64,000 nt of DNA from Paguma larvata. Its lineage: Eukaryota; Chordata; Mammalia; Carnivora; Viverridae. Under the pieces are notes generated by a model that worked only from the letters and a program-made list of their open reading frames with translations, made no database searches and was not told where the DNA came from. Shown one piece after another: positions 34,421-46,400 of this stretch. The stretch is from assembly GCA_030068075.1 (NCBI GenBank), contig CM057841.1:46913030-46977029 (forward strand). The letters run 5' to 3'. Position 1 is the first letter of the stretch; each line of letters opens with the position of its first letter. The position numbers and the translations under genes were made by a program.

Positions 34421-34636
34421 TGAGAAGACTGTGTCGTCTGAGGGTTTGTCTGAGCCGCCTCGGAAGACCTCTGGCTTTTGTCGATAATTCCTGGGTATCT
34501 ACCTGTGCTCAGAAGATTGAAGCCAGAGGGACCATCTCGGCTGATTGTGTACATTCTCCAGACCAAAGAAAGTGGGAACAGGGTGAACAGTGAGGCAGCT
34601 GCGTGACCAGCTTTCTCGTCCTCTCGTTTTTGGCAG

Positions 34637-34699
34637 ATACAAATCCCTGGGATTCAGGCGAGTTTACTTTGCTCCGTGGGAACTGCACCAGAGCTGGAG
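34637..34699 (+). other. Possible noncoding ZNF821 exon
   Basis: Preceded by a pyrimidine-rich acceptor CGTTTTTGGCAG and followed by GGAG|GTGGGA. It is 63 bases long. No protein evidence; only transcript data could confirm it. Confidence 0.3.
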
Positions 34700-37134
34700 G
34701 TGGGAGTGCACCCTCTTTTCTTAACGCTTGGATTTCACCTGTTCTTTTTTTTTTCCTTGCTAAAGTCAGTGGTGTGTCCTGGAAGCTGCAACCTAACACC
34801 TGTGGGAGAGCAGGGACAATGTTAAGGGGAGATGTTGGCCTCCCTCCAAAGGACTCTTAACCTCGTTGTAAAGAGAAAGCTTCCTTCCTTTCTACATAGA
34901 ATCTCTTGTAAACCCGAACTTCACCGTTTACCTTTCTTCCCGTCCCGTTTTTTTTCCCAGATGGTGATGATGTTCAGGAGGCTCTCCGTTTATATTTTTG
35001 TGTTAGTTTCACAATCACTCTTGGGAACTGAGACAGTGTTAAAAGAAAAACTGAATGCGTGATCTTTAGGGCAATGTGTCTATGAATTTGATTAGTTTTT
35101 ACGGCCTATAAAACTGTTGCCTTACCTCCGAGATCTTGCTATGTAGTCAAGAATGCACTTATATTGCGATTTATGTGTGTATGTATTTTCTTACTTATTT
35201 GTATTCTTATTGAGTCCACGACCCCACTGGCTTTCCTTTTGTTGTCGTTGTTGTTGTTGTTGAGGGAGGGGAGGGTATTTGCTTGTTTTGTTCCTCTGTA
35301 ATCCCTCCAGGTGTGAAGTCCCATTCGGTACCGTCTGGTCAGTTCCCCATTTGGCCGCTAGGAGGATTGTGAGATGCAGTGGACACTGCCTATTTCAATA
35401 TGCAGATGCTCATCTGTCTCTGACTTGTAGCTACAGTATTGAACTGTGGCCTCACAAAGATGATCTGAATTGAGCATGTCTCAAGTTATTTGGCCTTCCT
35501 TCAGAAGGATCTTCTTTACCTTATCACACAGTTTCAATTTCTGATCTCGATGAGAAAATTCAAAGATGACTTAATATTTCATTTTTTCCTTATATAATAG
35601 AGAGGTATAGCTCTGCAAATGTTAGAAAAAAATGATAAACAACGTGCATTTCATTCAAGTTTCCATTTTATGATTCCACAGGAAAAGACCCAAAGTGAAT
35701 ATTCCTTCACTACTTACACTAATAACTACTTGATTGGGAAAAATGATCTATGCAAACAAAACTTAGAACAAAGAATACATACCATTAGCATTAGCTCCCA
35801 GCATACTGCTTTCTAACTAGTTAAAATTGATTTTACTGTATACATTTGGAGTCGTTTTTTGTTTTTGTTGTTGTTTTAATTAAAGGTCTGAAAAAGAACT
35901 GTGTTTGATATGCAGATATGATAGAAGACTGCCTGAAAGCTGCTTCCTTTGCCACTTCCTGTGGAGGCCTGTCTTTGCCATTTGCGGTTTCTTTCTTTTG
36001 GTAAGGGGAGGCAGGATCTGATTACAGGTCTGAGGTCCTTTCTAGCTACATGGAGGAGTTAGTTGGCATAACAGGAGATGAGTCTTCACTAACTGGAGTG
36101 CAGAGTATAGCTAGCAGTAGCTTCTCAGAATGCCTCTTAGGGCATTAAACTACTTGCTTATTCAGTGTAAGTACAATTTGAAAAGGCAGGAAGTGAAAGA
36201 AAACTTAGAGGGTGACCAGATCCATATTCTTGTCCTCGGTAGGAAAGGAATCTCTCTTTTTAATCTGTTTATTCACTGTGCCTTTCATAGAAAATTTCAG
36301 TTTTCACTACTAATCCATTTCAGACTCTTTAACAACACTTACTGCCAGGAAAGTCTTTCTTAGAAACTAACCAGGAACCTCCACTTATGTATCTGTGCCC
36401 TCCAGTTTCAGGGAAGCAGATGCAGGTCTCTGCAGCACTTTTCCTTTGGGGAGCTTTTCTCTTTGTTCTTCCCACTGATCTCTTTGCTACATAGAGACTG
36501 GATTGAAAAGAGGCACTAAAGTTATTAACTTCGACTGCCACTCCAGAGCATGTGAGCAGGGCCAGGTTGATGTTCCACACTGGGATGTTGAATTAATACT
36601 CAACAGTGTGGAGAGCTTCTGGCTCTTCTCGGGAGAGCTCATCTTCAACATTGGAAGCCTGATATGACCTAGCGCCCTGTCATCCACAGTGCCCAGCACT
36701 GTGCCTACCTCACTAGGCAGAGGCTCTATTTCCCGTGCTGATTTCATTTATAGATGCTTAAAAGTTTTGAGATGTTTCCTGTCTCGCAGGGATGTGATGC
36801 TTTGTCACCTCCGGGCAAGATAACTTCTTGAAATAACATCTGGAGGTTCCCATTTGTGCAGATTGCAGGGCTTGACTTTCAGTGGGCGTGTAACACGTGA
36901 GCTGCCACCCTCTTTAGCTTCCTTTTGCTTCTTTTTACATTCATGGGGGTTATCCATTTGAGCCTGCAGTGCTTCTAAAACTGTTTGCCTAAGTGTTTTG
37001 CTTCCTTTCTATCCTGTGACCTTGATCATGATCACATAACAGTGTTCTGGATTCCACAGATAGATTTAGAATAGAATTCTCTAAATCCTTTGAAGGAGTC
37101 CCCTGTTAAACTTTTTGGGACCTTGATGTGCTAA

Positions 37135-37352
37135 AGATTTCTTTTCTTTTCTTTTCTTTTTTTTCTTTCTTTCTTTCTTTCGAGTGAGAGAGAAAGTGCC
37201 AGTAGGGAAGTGGTAGACAGAGAGGGAGAATCCCAAGCAGGCTCCGCATTGTCAGCACACAACTAACTGCGGGGCTTGAACTCATGAACTGTGAGATCAT
37301 GATCTGAGCCCAAGTCGGATGCTTAACTGAACAAGCCACCCAGGCACCCCCA
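37135..37352 (-). mobile_element. Felid SINE near the first coding exon of ZNF821
   Basis: Starts with a (TTTTC)n/(TTTC)n tract and ends GCCACCCAGGCACCCCC. It lies only about 150 bases before the ZNF821 start-codon exon. Confidence 0.93.
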
Positions 37353-37499
37353 TTTCTTTCTTTTTTTTTTAATTAGTTCAATTATTTATAACTGGTGAGT
37401 TTTATATTCTCAATAACTATTTTTTAAAAGTCGTTATCTTTAATTTTGCCTAATTTCTGGGAAAAACGGCATGGGCTAACAATATCCCTTTTCTTGTAG

Positions 37500-37613
37500 G
37501 TCACCCTGCAAGAAAGTAGTAACGTATCCAGTTGTGAAACTGGGAAAGGCCAGAGCTTTTGGATCAGGAAAACATGTCCCGTCGGAAACAGACAAATCCA
37601 AATAAAGTTCACT
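37500..37613 (+). CDS. ZNF821: ZNF821 start-codon exon
   Basis: Acceptor TTTTCTTGTAG ends at 37,499. There are 74 bases of 5'UTR, then ATG at 37,574 reads MSRRKQTNPNKVH. The donor is ACT|GTGAGTA after 37,613, and the last codon (Trp14) is split T|GG. The context AAACATGT has A at -3. No upstream in-exon ATG competes. Confidence 0.96.
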
Positions 37614-40394
37614 GTGAGTACTGAGTTTTGTCTTCTGAACCTGGGAACATTGAGGGTTGAAATGAAAGAGTAATCTCAGTTTGGGTGAGATGCTTACATT
37701 AATTTGTATAGGAAAAAAGGGTTAAAGAGATTGAACATGATGGGTTTAAAGTGCGTCTGGTTGCTGGAGGAAGTATTAGAAACCTGTCTTAGGAGTAAGC
37801 GCACTTGATTCATCCTTAGTATTCACAGTAACAGACGTTTATAGGATATCTGCGCAAAGCCTTGTGCTGGATGCCAGGGCTGTAATATAATATAAGGATA
37901 TATAAGACTATAACGGAGCCACAGATATATAAAATAATATCTAAAAACACAAGATAGTATATGCTGAGTGCCATATAGGGATGCTGCAGACTGTGTGAAC
38001 TACAGAAGAGGAAGGAGAGAGTTCCATGGACTGAAGTAGAAAGGGAACACTGCATGGAGAAGGCCCTAGACTGTGAACTTGAACTGAACCTTAGAAGGTA
38101 GGAAGTGGATTTTTAAAAGAAGAAGGAAGAGGTAAAATCAGGTAGGAAAAATGATGTGAGCAAAGATAAAAGAAAGAATACACATGTTCAGAGGATAAGG
38201 AGACTTTGTAGAAGCAGAAGTTTTATTTATCCAGATGTCCTAGGACATGCGGCTGAAGATGTTTAACTCAGGCCAAGTTCATACTTCATACTGTGGACTC
38301 TAAGGAGCTACTGAAGGTTTTCAGGCAGAGAAGGGGAGTGGCATTTAGAATGCAGTGTCTTAGGACTACAAAGCAGTGTGTGCAATGGATCGCATGAGAG
38401 AAAGACTAGTCACAGGAGAACAGGTTATGCATCATTGCCTTGCATTGTTTCTCAGCAGTTTTATATGTATGTGTGTTTTATTTCAGTAATTAGACTGTAA
38501 AATTCTAGAGGGCAGAGACTGTCCCATTTATATTTCCTGCTATTCCTCTTTACTTCTAGCACTGCTTATAGAGGATGTTCAAAAGTGCCTTTTAAATTAA
38601 TATTAATATGTCTATCTATGTAGATTTGATATAATTGTCTGTTTCCTATGATCTGGGCAGATAAGCATCCTCACCCAAATGTTTAAAACAGAGTCACATA
38701 GCACCTTTTATTATTGAGGACTGACCAAATAAAGTACAGCAGCATCTGAAGAGAATTCAGTGAAATAATATATAACAGTTATTTTGAAGGAAAACACTCT
38801 TCTCTATATGAGTGGGTAGATTAGTCAAGGAGTTAAGAGAACTAAAGTTTATTAAAAATATTCTGTGTACCAGGCAGTCTGTACCTTAACTTATTGGGTA
38901 ATTTGAAGAGTGAGAGAAGAAACAGTAGGAACACAGGAATTAGGAGGACTTGAATATTTTATAGGTTAATGAGATTAGGGTGGCACACCTTCATATAAAA
39001 TTAATTCTTCAACTTAACTCCTGGAAAAGTTGTATAAGAGAACAAGTTGGATGCTTCTAGGAGTATATTCTGGAATAGGTGGATGTGGAAGTCTGCTTAA
39101 TATAAAGGTGAGTGAGTGGTTTAGGAAGGGTTTAGAAATTGCTGCTACAACAGTAAAATGTAGTGGGCCTGAACGTGAGGATTGTCAGGAGAGACATCTC
39201 TAGCCTTGGTAATCCAACACAGAGGTTTAGGAGGGTTGTCTTCTCCTCTCTGATTGAGAACAGGTATAAATAAAAGACACAGATGAGACCTCAAGAAGGC
39301 AGGGAAGGAAAGGTACTCTTAGTAGATGTGTTCACAAATAAGGCAGTCATAGGAGTTGGGTGTTTACTTACAAAAGCCATCAGTCCAAAGAGACTTGGTT
39401 AGATTTAAGGACAGTAGGTGGCAGAGATGATGGCCTAATTGTGTTAAGGCCAAGGGAAGCTAGGGCGTATGTATGGCCTGTGCCTGTGACCATGTAGCGT
39501 ATATCCATCAGCTGAATCTCCTCCCACCGTAGTTGAACCCAGGGTCAGAAAACAGATGGACAAACAGGCCATGGAGAATATAAGAGGGTATTACATATCC
39601 ACAGCTGCAGAAATGCAGTTTCCAGAGCCGCGGTAACATCGTATTGTGGTGGAGTGGGTGAGGTCTTGCAGGCTCGTGGAGGTGGCCATTAAGAGGGCTG
39701 TGAAGAGAATGTTCAGCTGCAACTAAAAAGCAGACCCCCAGGGAGGGGCTGTTTTCAGAGGCGCATTCGGATAGGGAACCATGAAGGTTTCTCAGGTGAT
39801 AGACTAAGCTTGATTAAAGAAAAGACACTGAGATTTGCTGGTGTCTCAGGACTTTCTGCTTATTTACTGTTTGGAGACTGAAACTGATCCTACCTTTTTC
39901 AAAACAACATCTTCTCCATGCCCATGACAAAAGTGGCAAGTAGAAATAGGTAGTTTCAGGCTTCTAACCGCTTGAGTCTCCTATTCCCTTGCAGTGAAAT
40001 GGAACCAATCAAATGTATTGAATTTAATGCTGCTTATCTATTTAAAGTAAGTGGAATGGACTCAAGGTCTAGGAGGCAAGAATGTCTGCAGAAGCTTTGC
40101 TGAAATGTTAAAGCTAGTTGGTACTTGAGTAGGGTAATGGCTGAGCTCCATTACATCTGCCTTCCGGGAAGAAGATTGTATGTCATGAAGCTCAGAGCCC
40201 ACCTAAAAGAGTATATTAAGAATCCCACTGTGTAGGGGTGCCTGGTTGGCTCAGTTGATTTCAGTTCAGTTCACGATCTCATCATTTGTGGGTTCGAGCC
40301 CCGTGTCAGGCTTTGCACTGACTTTGTGGAACCTGCTTGGGATTCTCTCTCTCCCTCTCTCCCTCTCTCCCTCTCTCCCTCTCTCCCTCTCTCC

Positions 40395-40456
<62 letters not shown>

Positions 40457-43400
40457 GCCCCCAACTTCCCAAATAAATAAATAAACTTAGAAAGAAGGGG
40501 GGCGCCTGGGCGGCTCAGTTGGTTGAGCCTCCGACTTCGGCTTAGGGCATGATCTCACGGTTCATGAGTTTGAGCCCCGCATCGGGCTCTGTGCTGACAG
40601 CTCAGAGCCTGGAGCCTGCTTCGGATTCTGTGTCTCCCTCTCTCTCTGCCTTTCCCCCATTTGTGCTCTGTCTCTCTCTGTCTCTCAAATATAAGTAAAT
40701 GTTAAAAAAAAAAAAAACTTAGAAAGAAGGAAAGAGAAAGAAAGAAAGAAAAAGAATCCACTGCTGTGGAATCCACTGCAGCATTTGTCAGATCCACTTG
40801 AGAAGCCACCGGGCAGGATGCACTGCATTTACTTTGCTTTCCTCAGGACTGTCTCTGCATCTGGATTACAGTCATAATCTCTTCTTTCCCCAGAAACATC
40901 CACGCATACTCTTGTAGTTTGCTCAGTTCATTAATAGATGTGACACAGAGCTTTTGGAATAAAAGGCCAGAATCGTTAGTTTCAGAGAAACTGCTGAGGG
41001 GTGTTAGACCTTCCTCTACCCCTCCTTCCTCATCTCATCTCCTTCTGAGTACAAGTTTCTCTGTTTTCTAGAGAGGTTGAAAATAGAATCCCTGTACACT
41101 CTCATTTGATGTGTTTATGCCAAGCAAACCACTAAGAAAAGGAAAACTTTTTCTTCAGAGAGTTTTGTTTTCAGGTTGAAAAGTACATACAAGACTAAAA
41201 ACTTTGAATTTCAATGAAAGCTTCTCAGCTTTTATAGAGAAGTAGGAAAAAAGCCTTTAAAAGCCCTTCTCTTCCAAAAAGTGCAACTTGTTTTGTCCCC
41301 GTTCATTCTGTCAGCACCCTTGTGAGGTAAGCGGCTGTGTTCCCAGTATGTGGTAGCACCTTGGGTCACAGAGACTGTCAGCTGGAATGGAATCCTAAAA
41401 CTGTACTCCCAAGACTAGCTCATTTTTTTCTGAATTTGACTTCTGCTCTGTTAGAATATTTTTCAGGTGCTTCACTTTCCTTGATTTCAGTCAGCCAGAA
41501 ATTGCATGTATTTAATTGCACCAAGGAATCAAGAAAGAATTGTAAAATCTTTGCCTTTCTAGTAACTTTTATCCCAGGCGTCTCCTCTGTTCTATAAACT
41601 TGCTTGGATGGCCTTGTTCTTGTCTAGTCTGGAAAACCTTAGCCAAATCAGACAAACAATATCTTGATTTCATACCAAAAAAAGAAGTAGTAGCACCTTG
41701 CTTGAGAACATGACTTGTTCTCAACTATTAATAGAGAAATAAATACCCATGTTAAATAAGATGGTTGCCCTACATTAATATCTAGAGACCTGAGTGTTTT
41801 TTTAACCTGCTGAAATAGTCTCAAGATAGAAGGAAATAATAATTCTACTTTAGAAAAGCAGACAAATTTCCAAGTCTGCGTCTCCCTCTCTCTCTGTCCC
41901 TCCCCCACTTACACTCTGTCTCTCTCTCAAAAATGAATAAACATTAAAAGGAATTAAAAAAAAAAAAAAGAAAAGCAGGCAGTTGTATAACACTTCTTAA
42001 GTGCCAGTATCTCTATGGATCACATTATATTTGAGTTACTATGACATACTTTTAGCAGATATTGCTACCTTTTTATTAAAGGATAATTCTGGACAGTCAG
42101 ATTTAGAGCTTAGGTAAATAGGAGCTACTGTAAGATCATGGTATGCCCAAATCGCTTTTTTAATGGTTTTTCTATATTTTGCTTGCTTTTGATGTTTAAG
42201 ACAAGAATGGCCCTAAGGAATAAAGTTTACCTTAGCCTTTTCCAGGAGTCGGAAATAGAACCAAACTGGCAAAAGGGAATAACAGTTAATTTATTCTAAC
42301 TATCTTAAGTGAGATTGCCAGCAAAAGTCCTAGATAGGGACGTTGTGTGGAATTGACTCTTCTCTGTTCTGTGAAGGCCTAAATATTTAGACAATATCAA
42401 TAGACAACAATTTTGAGCTCAAGTTGATGGGTCTAAACTGAACCGCCGGTTGATCTTGAGAGGTGCTTATCCTTTTAGATGCCCTTCTACTAATCCAATG
42501 TAATCCCCTATTAAGGGGGGAAAAGTATGTATTTTTCATATGTTATAAACCTAGTTTTTTTTTCTGGGTAGGTTTCTTTAGAGACAAGAAGTGTCACTGA
42601 TGAGTATGGTCTGCCCCTTGGTAATTACATGCTGGTACATGACGTGTTCCATAGTGCCATTTCTGCCCACAGTTTCCAGATCCAAAAGCATTCATCTACC
42701 CAGAGGAATTCAGTAACTAGTCCAATTGCTCATTGTCTTGTGGTTACAGTGGAACCACCATGAAGAAAAATATTTTACTTCTGCAAAGGAGGATGAGATG
42801 GTGCTATAACACAGAATTCATTTTTCGTTCTTCCTTGCAATAATTTATGTCTAGTTTATAATCTTGATATTTTGGAAACGGACTTAAAGCAGCTTGTTTT
42901 TCGTTTTCTTGAGTGCTCTCTGGCTAGAAGTTCACTTGAATACCTTGCCACCTTACTCCCATTCCTAATATCAATCAGAGTAGCCACAGTATTAGTTACT
43001 CCAGCCCTGGCATGGTAACTCATTACAGGGTATCAGAATCATCAAAATGATGGTTCCCTTTGTCATTTACTGGCCCTGAGAACATTATTTTGATCTTCGA
43101 GGTATAGCATCAGTTTCCTCTTGTACGAAGGTAACATTGGTGCTAGGTTCAGAACCATTCTTCTCACACAGAGAAAAGTGTTTGTTTTCAGCAGCACAAC
43201 TGTAATGAACTATCTAAACTGCTTACACGTCTGCCAGAAAGCAGTTTAAAAATATGGATATTAAAATTATACAGACCTGGGTTCGAATACTTTGTTCTGC
43301 TGTGGACCTGAATAGGAATACCTACCACGTAGAGTTTTGCAGAGAATTAAGATAAAAACTGTAAAGCACTGGAGCGCCTGGGCGGCTCAGTCGGTTGGGT

Positions 43401-46400
43401 GTCCGACTTTGGCTCAGGTCATGATCTCACGGTTCATGGGTTTGAGCCCTTTATTGGGCTCCCTGCTGTCAGCACAGAACCTGCTTCAGATCCTCTGTCC
43501 CCCTCTCTCTCTGCCCCTCCCCTGCTCATTTTCTTTCTCTCTCTCTCAAAATAAATAAATAAAAAGAACAAACTATAAAGCATTTAAGATAGAGCTTGGA
43601 ACCAGGATAGTAGTTATTATTAGGTTTAAAACTTAGCATCTAGATGCTTGCTGAATTTTTGCTGAACAAATGCCAGAATGAATCACATGAAGCCTACTTT
43701 ACATCAGTTCTTTCATCGTCCAAGGGCTGATAGCACAGGTCAACTGACCATTTTTCCTGCCTCATTGTATCCTGTCTTGGAACCTGAGCCTGTTTACATT
43801 CCTTTTTTCTCTTCAGTAAGAAAGTGCCTGGCCTATTGTCAGACATTTCACTAGGGCTTTTTATTATTCTCTCTTGGTGGCTGGGAGTGGGACTGTAGTT
43901 TCCACTCTGACTGAGATAATGGAAATCTCGAGAAACCCAATTCTCTTTTCTCCTTATGCCTGGCCTCTTGGAAATAAAAGAGCACTTAAATGTTAACTCT
44001 TCAATAACCACACAGAGTTCATCGCAAGTAAATGCATAATCAAGGACAGATCTTGGGCTTTTGGATACTCCATATGAAAAAACAAAAAGGAAAAAATACC
44101 ACATTGACCAGGGAGACTAGATAAAATATTATTTCTTGCAAATTAGTTGGTGTGTTTCAGGAAGTTTGTTCCTCAACAAAAATGAGTTCATATATTATCT
44201 GTTCTCCTTTTAATCTGTTAGTCAACCAGTTGATTTGCTTGTGGCTAATTCTGGTTGACAAAGAAGAGTCAAGAACTTCCAGAGAGAGTATCTCTTGAAA
44301 AGAGAGTGAATGAAAGATGAGATTAGAGACATTGTTATTATTTGAAGCACTTATTTATAGTCAGAGATGAACTCTGAGTCAGGGCCGTAATGTTAGCACA
44401 TTAAAATTCAGAGATTGTGCCCACATTTGTTGCCCTATCTTTATTATCCCATCACTTTGCCTCTTCTACGTCTGTCTCCCCAATCCTGATGGAAGGTTAT
44501 ATGTGGAATTGATATTCTGATGTTAAATTTGTAAAGTAGCAATTGATTACCTTTTGAAAGGAGTCAAGATTGGGAAGATTTAAGCAAGTGATGCTTTCTA
44601 GAGCATCTGGCCTACTGCCCAGGGAGAGTAGCTTTGCCCAGAAACTCCAGGAGGCAGCAAGCTAAGAGATGGATGACCCCACAATAGGGTACCTGCTTGT
44701 CTCGTACCTTTGAACGGTCTGACTTTCCAACCAGCTTGCCTGGGGATATGCTGCCCAGCTGGTGGCCTGACTATTTTTCCTTGTGACCACCAGGGGATCA
44801 AGTATTTGCTGGGCTAGAAGAGCAAGCCCGCCAGGCGATGATGAAAACTGATTTTCCTGGAGACCTTGGCAGTCAGCGGCAAGCTATCCAACAACTAAGA
44901 GATCAGGACTCCAGTAGCAGTGAGTTCTGCACCTTCTGGTAATGACTCAGGGCAATGGGAGAAGAATTATCAGAGTGTGTGTGCTCTGGGGATTGTGCAT
45001 GGGGGTTGGGAGGAAGACATGAAGAAAGATTTGTGGATCCTCAGTGTTCCCAAAGGTGTTCTAAGGTGTATGAGCATATGCTTATCCAGAGGACAGGTTT
45101 GGCATTCTATTTTTTTAACTCATGGACTTCAGTACTTGACACAGTGCCATACACAGATAAGTTTGGGATGACTGTGATAGACAGGGGCATAAGGAAGGTT
45201 AGTACTCAAGCGGTCCCTGGGTTAGGCCAAATGAAAAGAATCCCTGTCTCCTAGAATCTATTTACTCATAATTATTAAAATGTAAGAGTGGCATTCATGA
45301 AATTTTTGCTTAAGGACCCAGTTTGAATGTTACATAAGAGGATTTGCTTACAAATGAGATGATCCATCATATAAAATGCTAAACTCTGGGTACCTGGGTG
45401 GCTCACTCTGCAAAGCATTTGACTCTTGATCTCAGGGTTGTAAGTTTGAGCCCCACAGTGGGCAAAGAGACTACTTTTAAAATAATAATTTATTTTTTTA
45501 GAAAAGGAATAAAATGCTAACGTCAATATCTTCCTACACCAAGTCCTAAGTAGATCCCTGGAAAGAGATGGAAAAGACAGTGACCGGTAACTAACTGAGC
45601 CTGACAAATTGTCTGTTCCACAACCTGCCTGAACAAATACATTCTGAGATGGGTTGTTTCCTAGGAGAATTTCCATGCTTTACTAATCACATCCATCTGA
45701 TATTAGTTGTTTTTACTGTCAATCTAGAGTGATATTTTTTATTTTTCTCTACATTTGGGGTTAAAGAATAACAAAGAGGGAAAGAATTCACTAGCCTTTG
45801 AGGAACTAGTTTCCATTCAAATTAAAAATTTAGAAAAAAAATAATTTAGCATCTAATTGCTCAGGTACAGAAAAATGAACCCAAAAATTTTTAGAAAACC
45901 TGGGGGAGCCACCAGTTTGTACAACAGGATAGGAATGGCAACATCTATAAAAGTCTAATAGGTTTCCATTCTGGAAAAGCTGCATCATCCCTCTAGATGG
46001 CATACTTATTTTTTTTTAATCTTTTTAGTAGAGAGCTATATTTGGATTTTTGATCAGTCACCTAGTGTGTTTGATACAGTGTTGTCTTAGAACAAGTTTA
46101 TGAGTATTCTGGATAAGCTGGTGAGAAAATATGGTATAATTTAATCTGTTCGAATCCTTCATTGTTGAGATGAATTCACACAAAAGCTTTGGGCTAGAGA
46201 ATAAGGCACACATATCATATAGGTCTTTCCAGGGCCCAAATCCAGTCCACCAGCCAAGCAGAGTATCTACTACTACTACTAGCAGATGATTTGGTTAGAT
46301 TTTCTTATGAAGACAAAGAATGTAACCAGTTTTGCCAGATACTGATGGATTTAAAAATTACATGAGGGGTGGTAGAGAGAAGACAAGAAGTACTATAACT

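Larger units (their letters stand above)
33997..37499 (+). other. ZNF821: ZNF821 intron upstream of the start-codon exon
   Basis: Assumes a first exon ending near 33,996. Its interior holds a possible small noncoding exon (34,637-34,699), one SINE at 37,135-37,352 and otherwise unrecognised sequence. Confidence 0.6.
37614..44793 (+). other. ZNF821: ZNF821 largest coding intron
   Basis: 7.2 kb GT-AG intron. It holds L2, MIR and five SINE copies (listed). The stretches 38,600-40,230, 40,755-41,850, 41,980-43,240 and 43,645-44,790 show no gene or repeat I can name. A 136-residue minus-strand ORF at 43,694 resembles nothing known to me. Confidence 0.85.

Noticed and set aside
33469..34566. 365-residue minus-strand ORF
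   Set aside because: It lies across the CpG island; low-complexity Pro/Arg/Gly composition with no known domain. GC-rich DNA has few stop codons, and ORFs of similar make-up occur in the other frames.
40345..40451. Regular CTCCCT repeats as a CRISPR-like array
   Set aside because: A simple microsatellite inside a SINE: units are 6-8 bases with no spacers, and the genome is mammalian.
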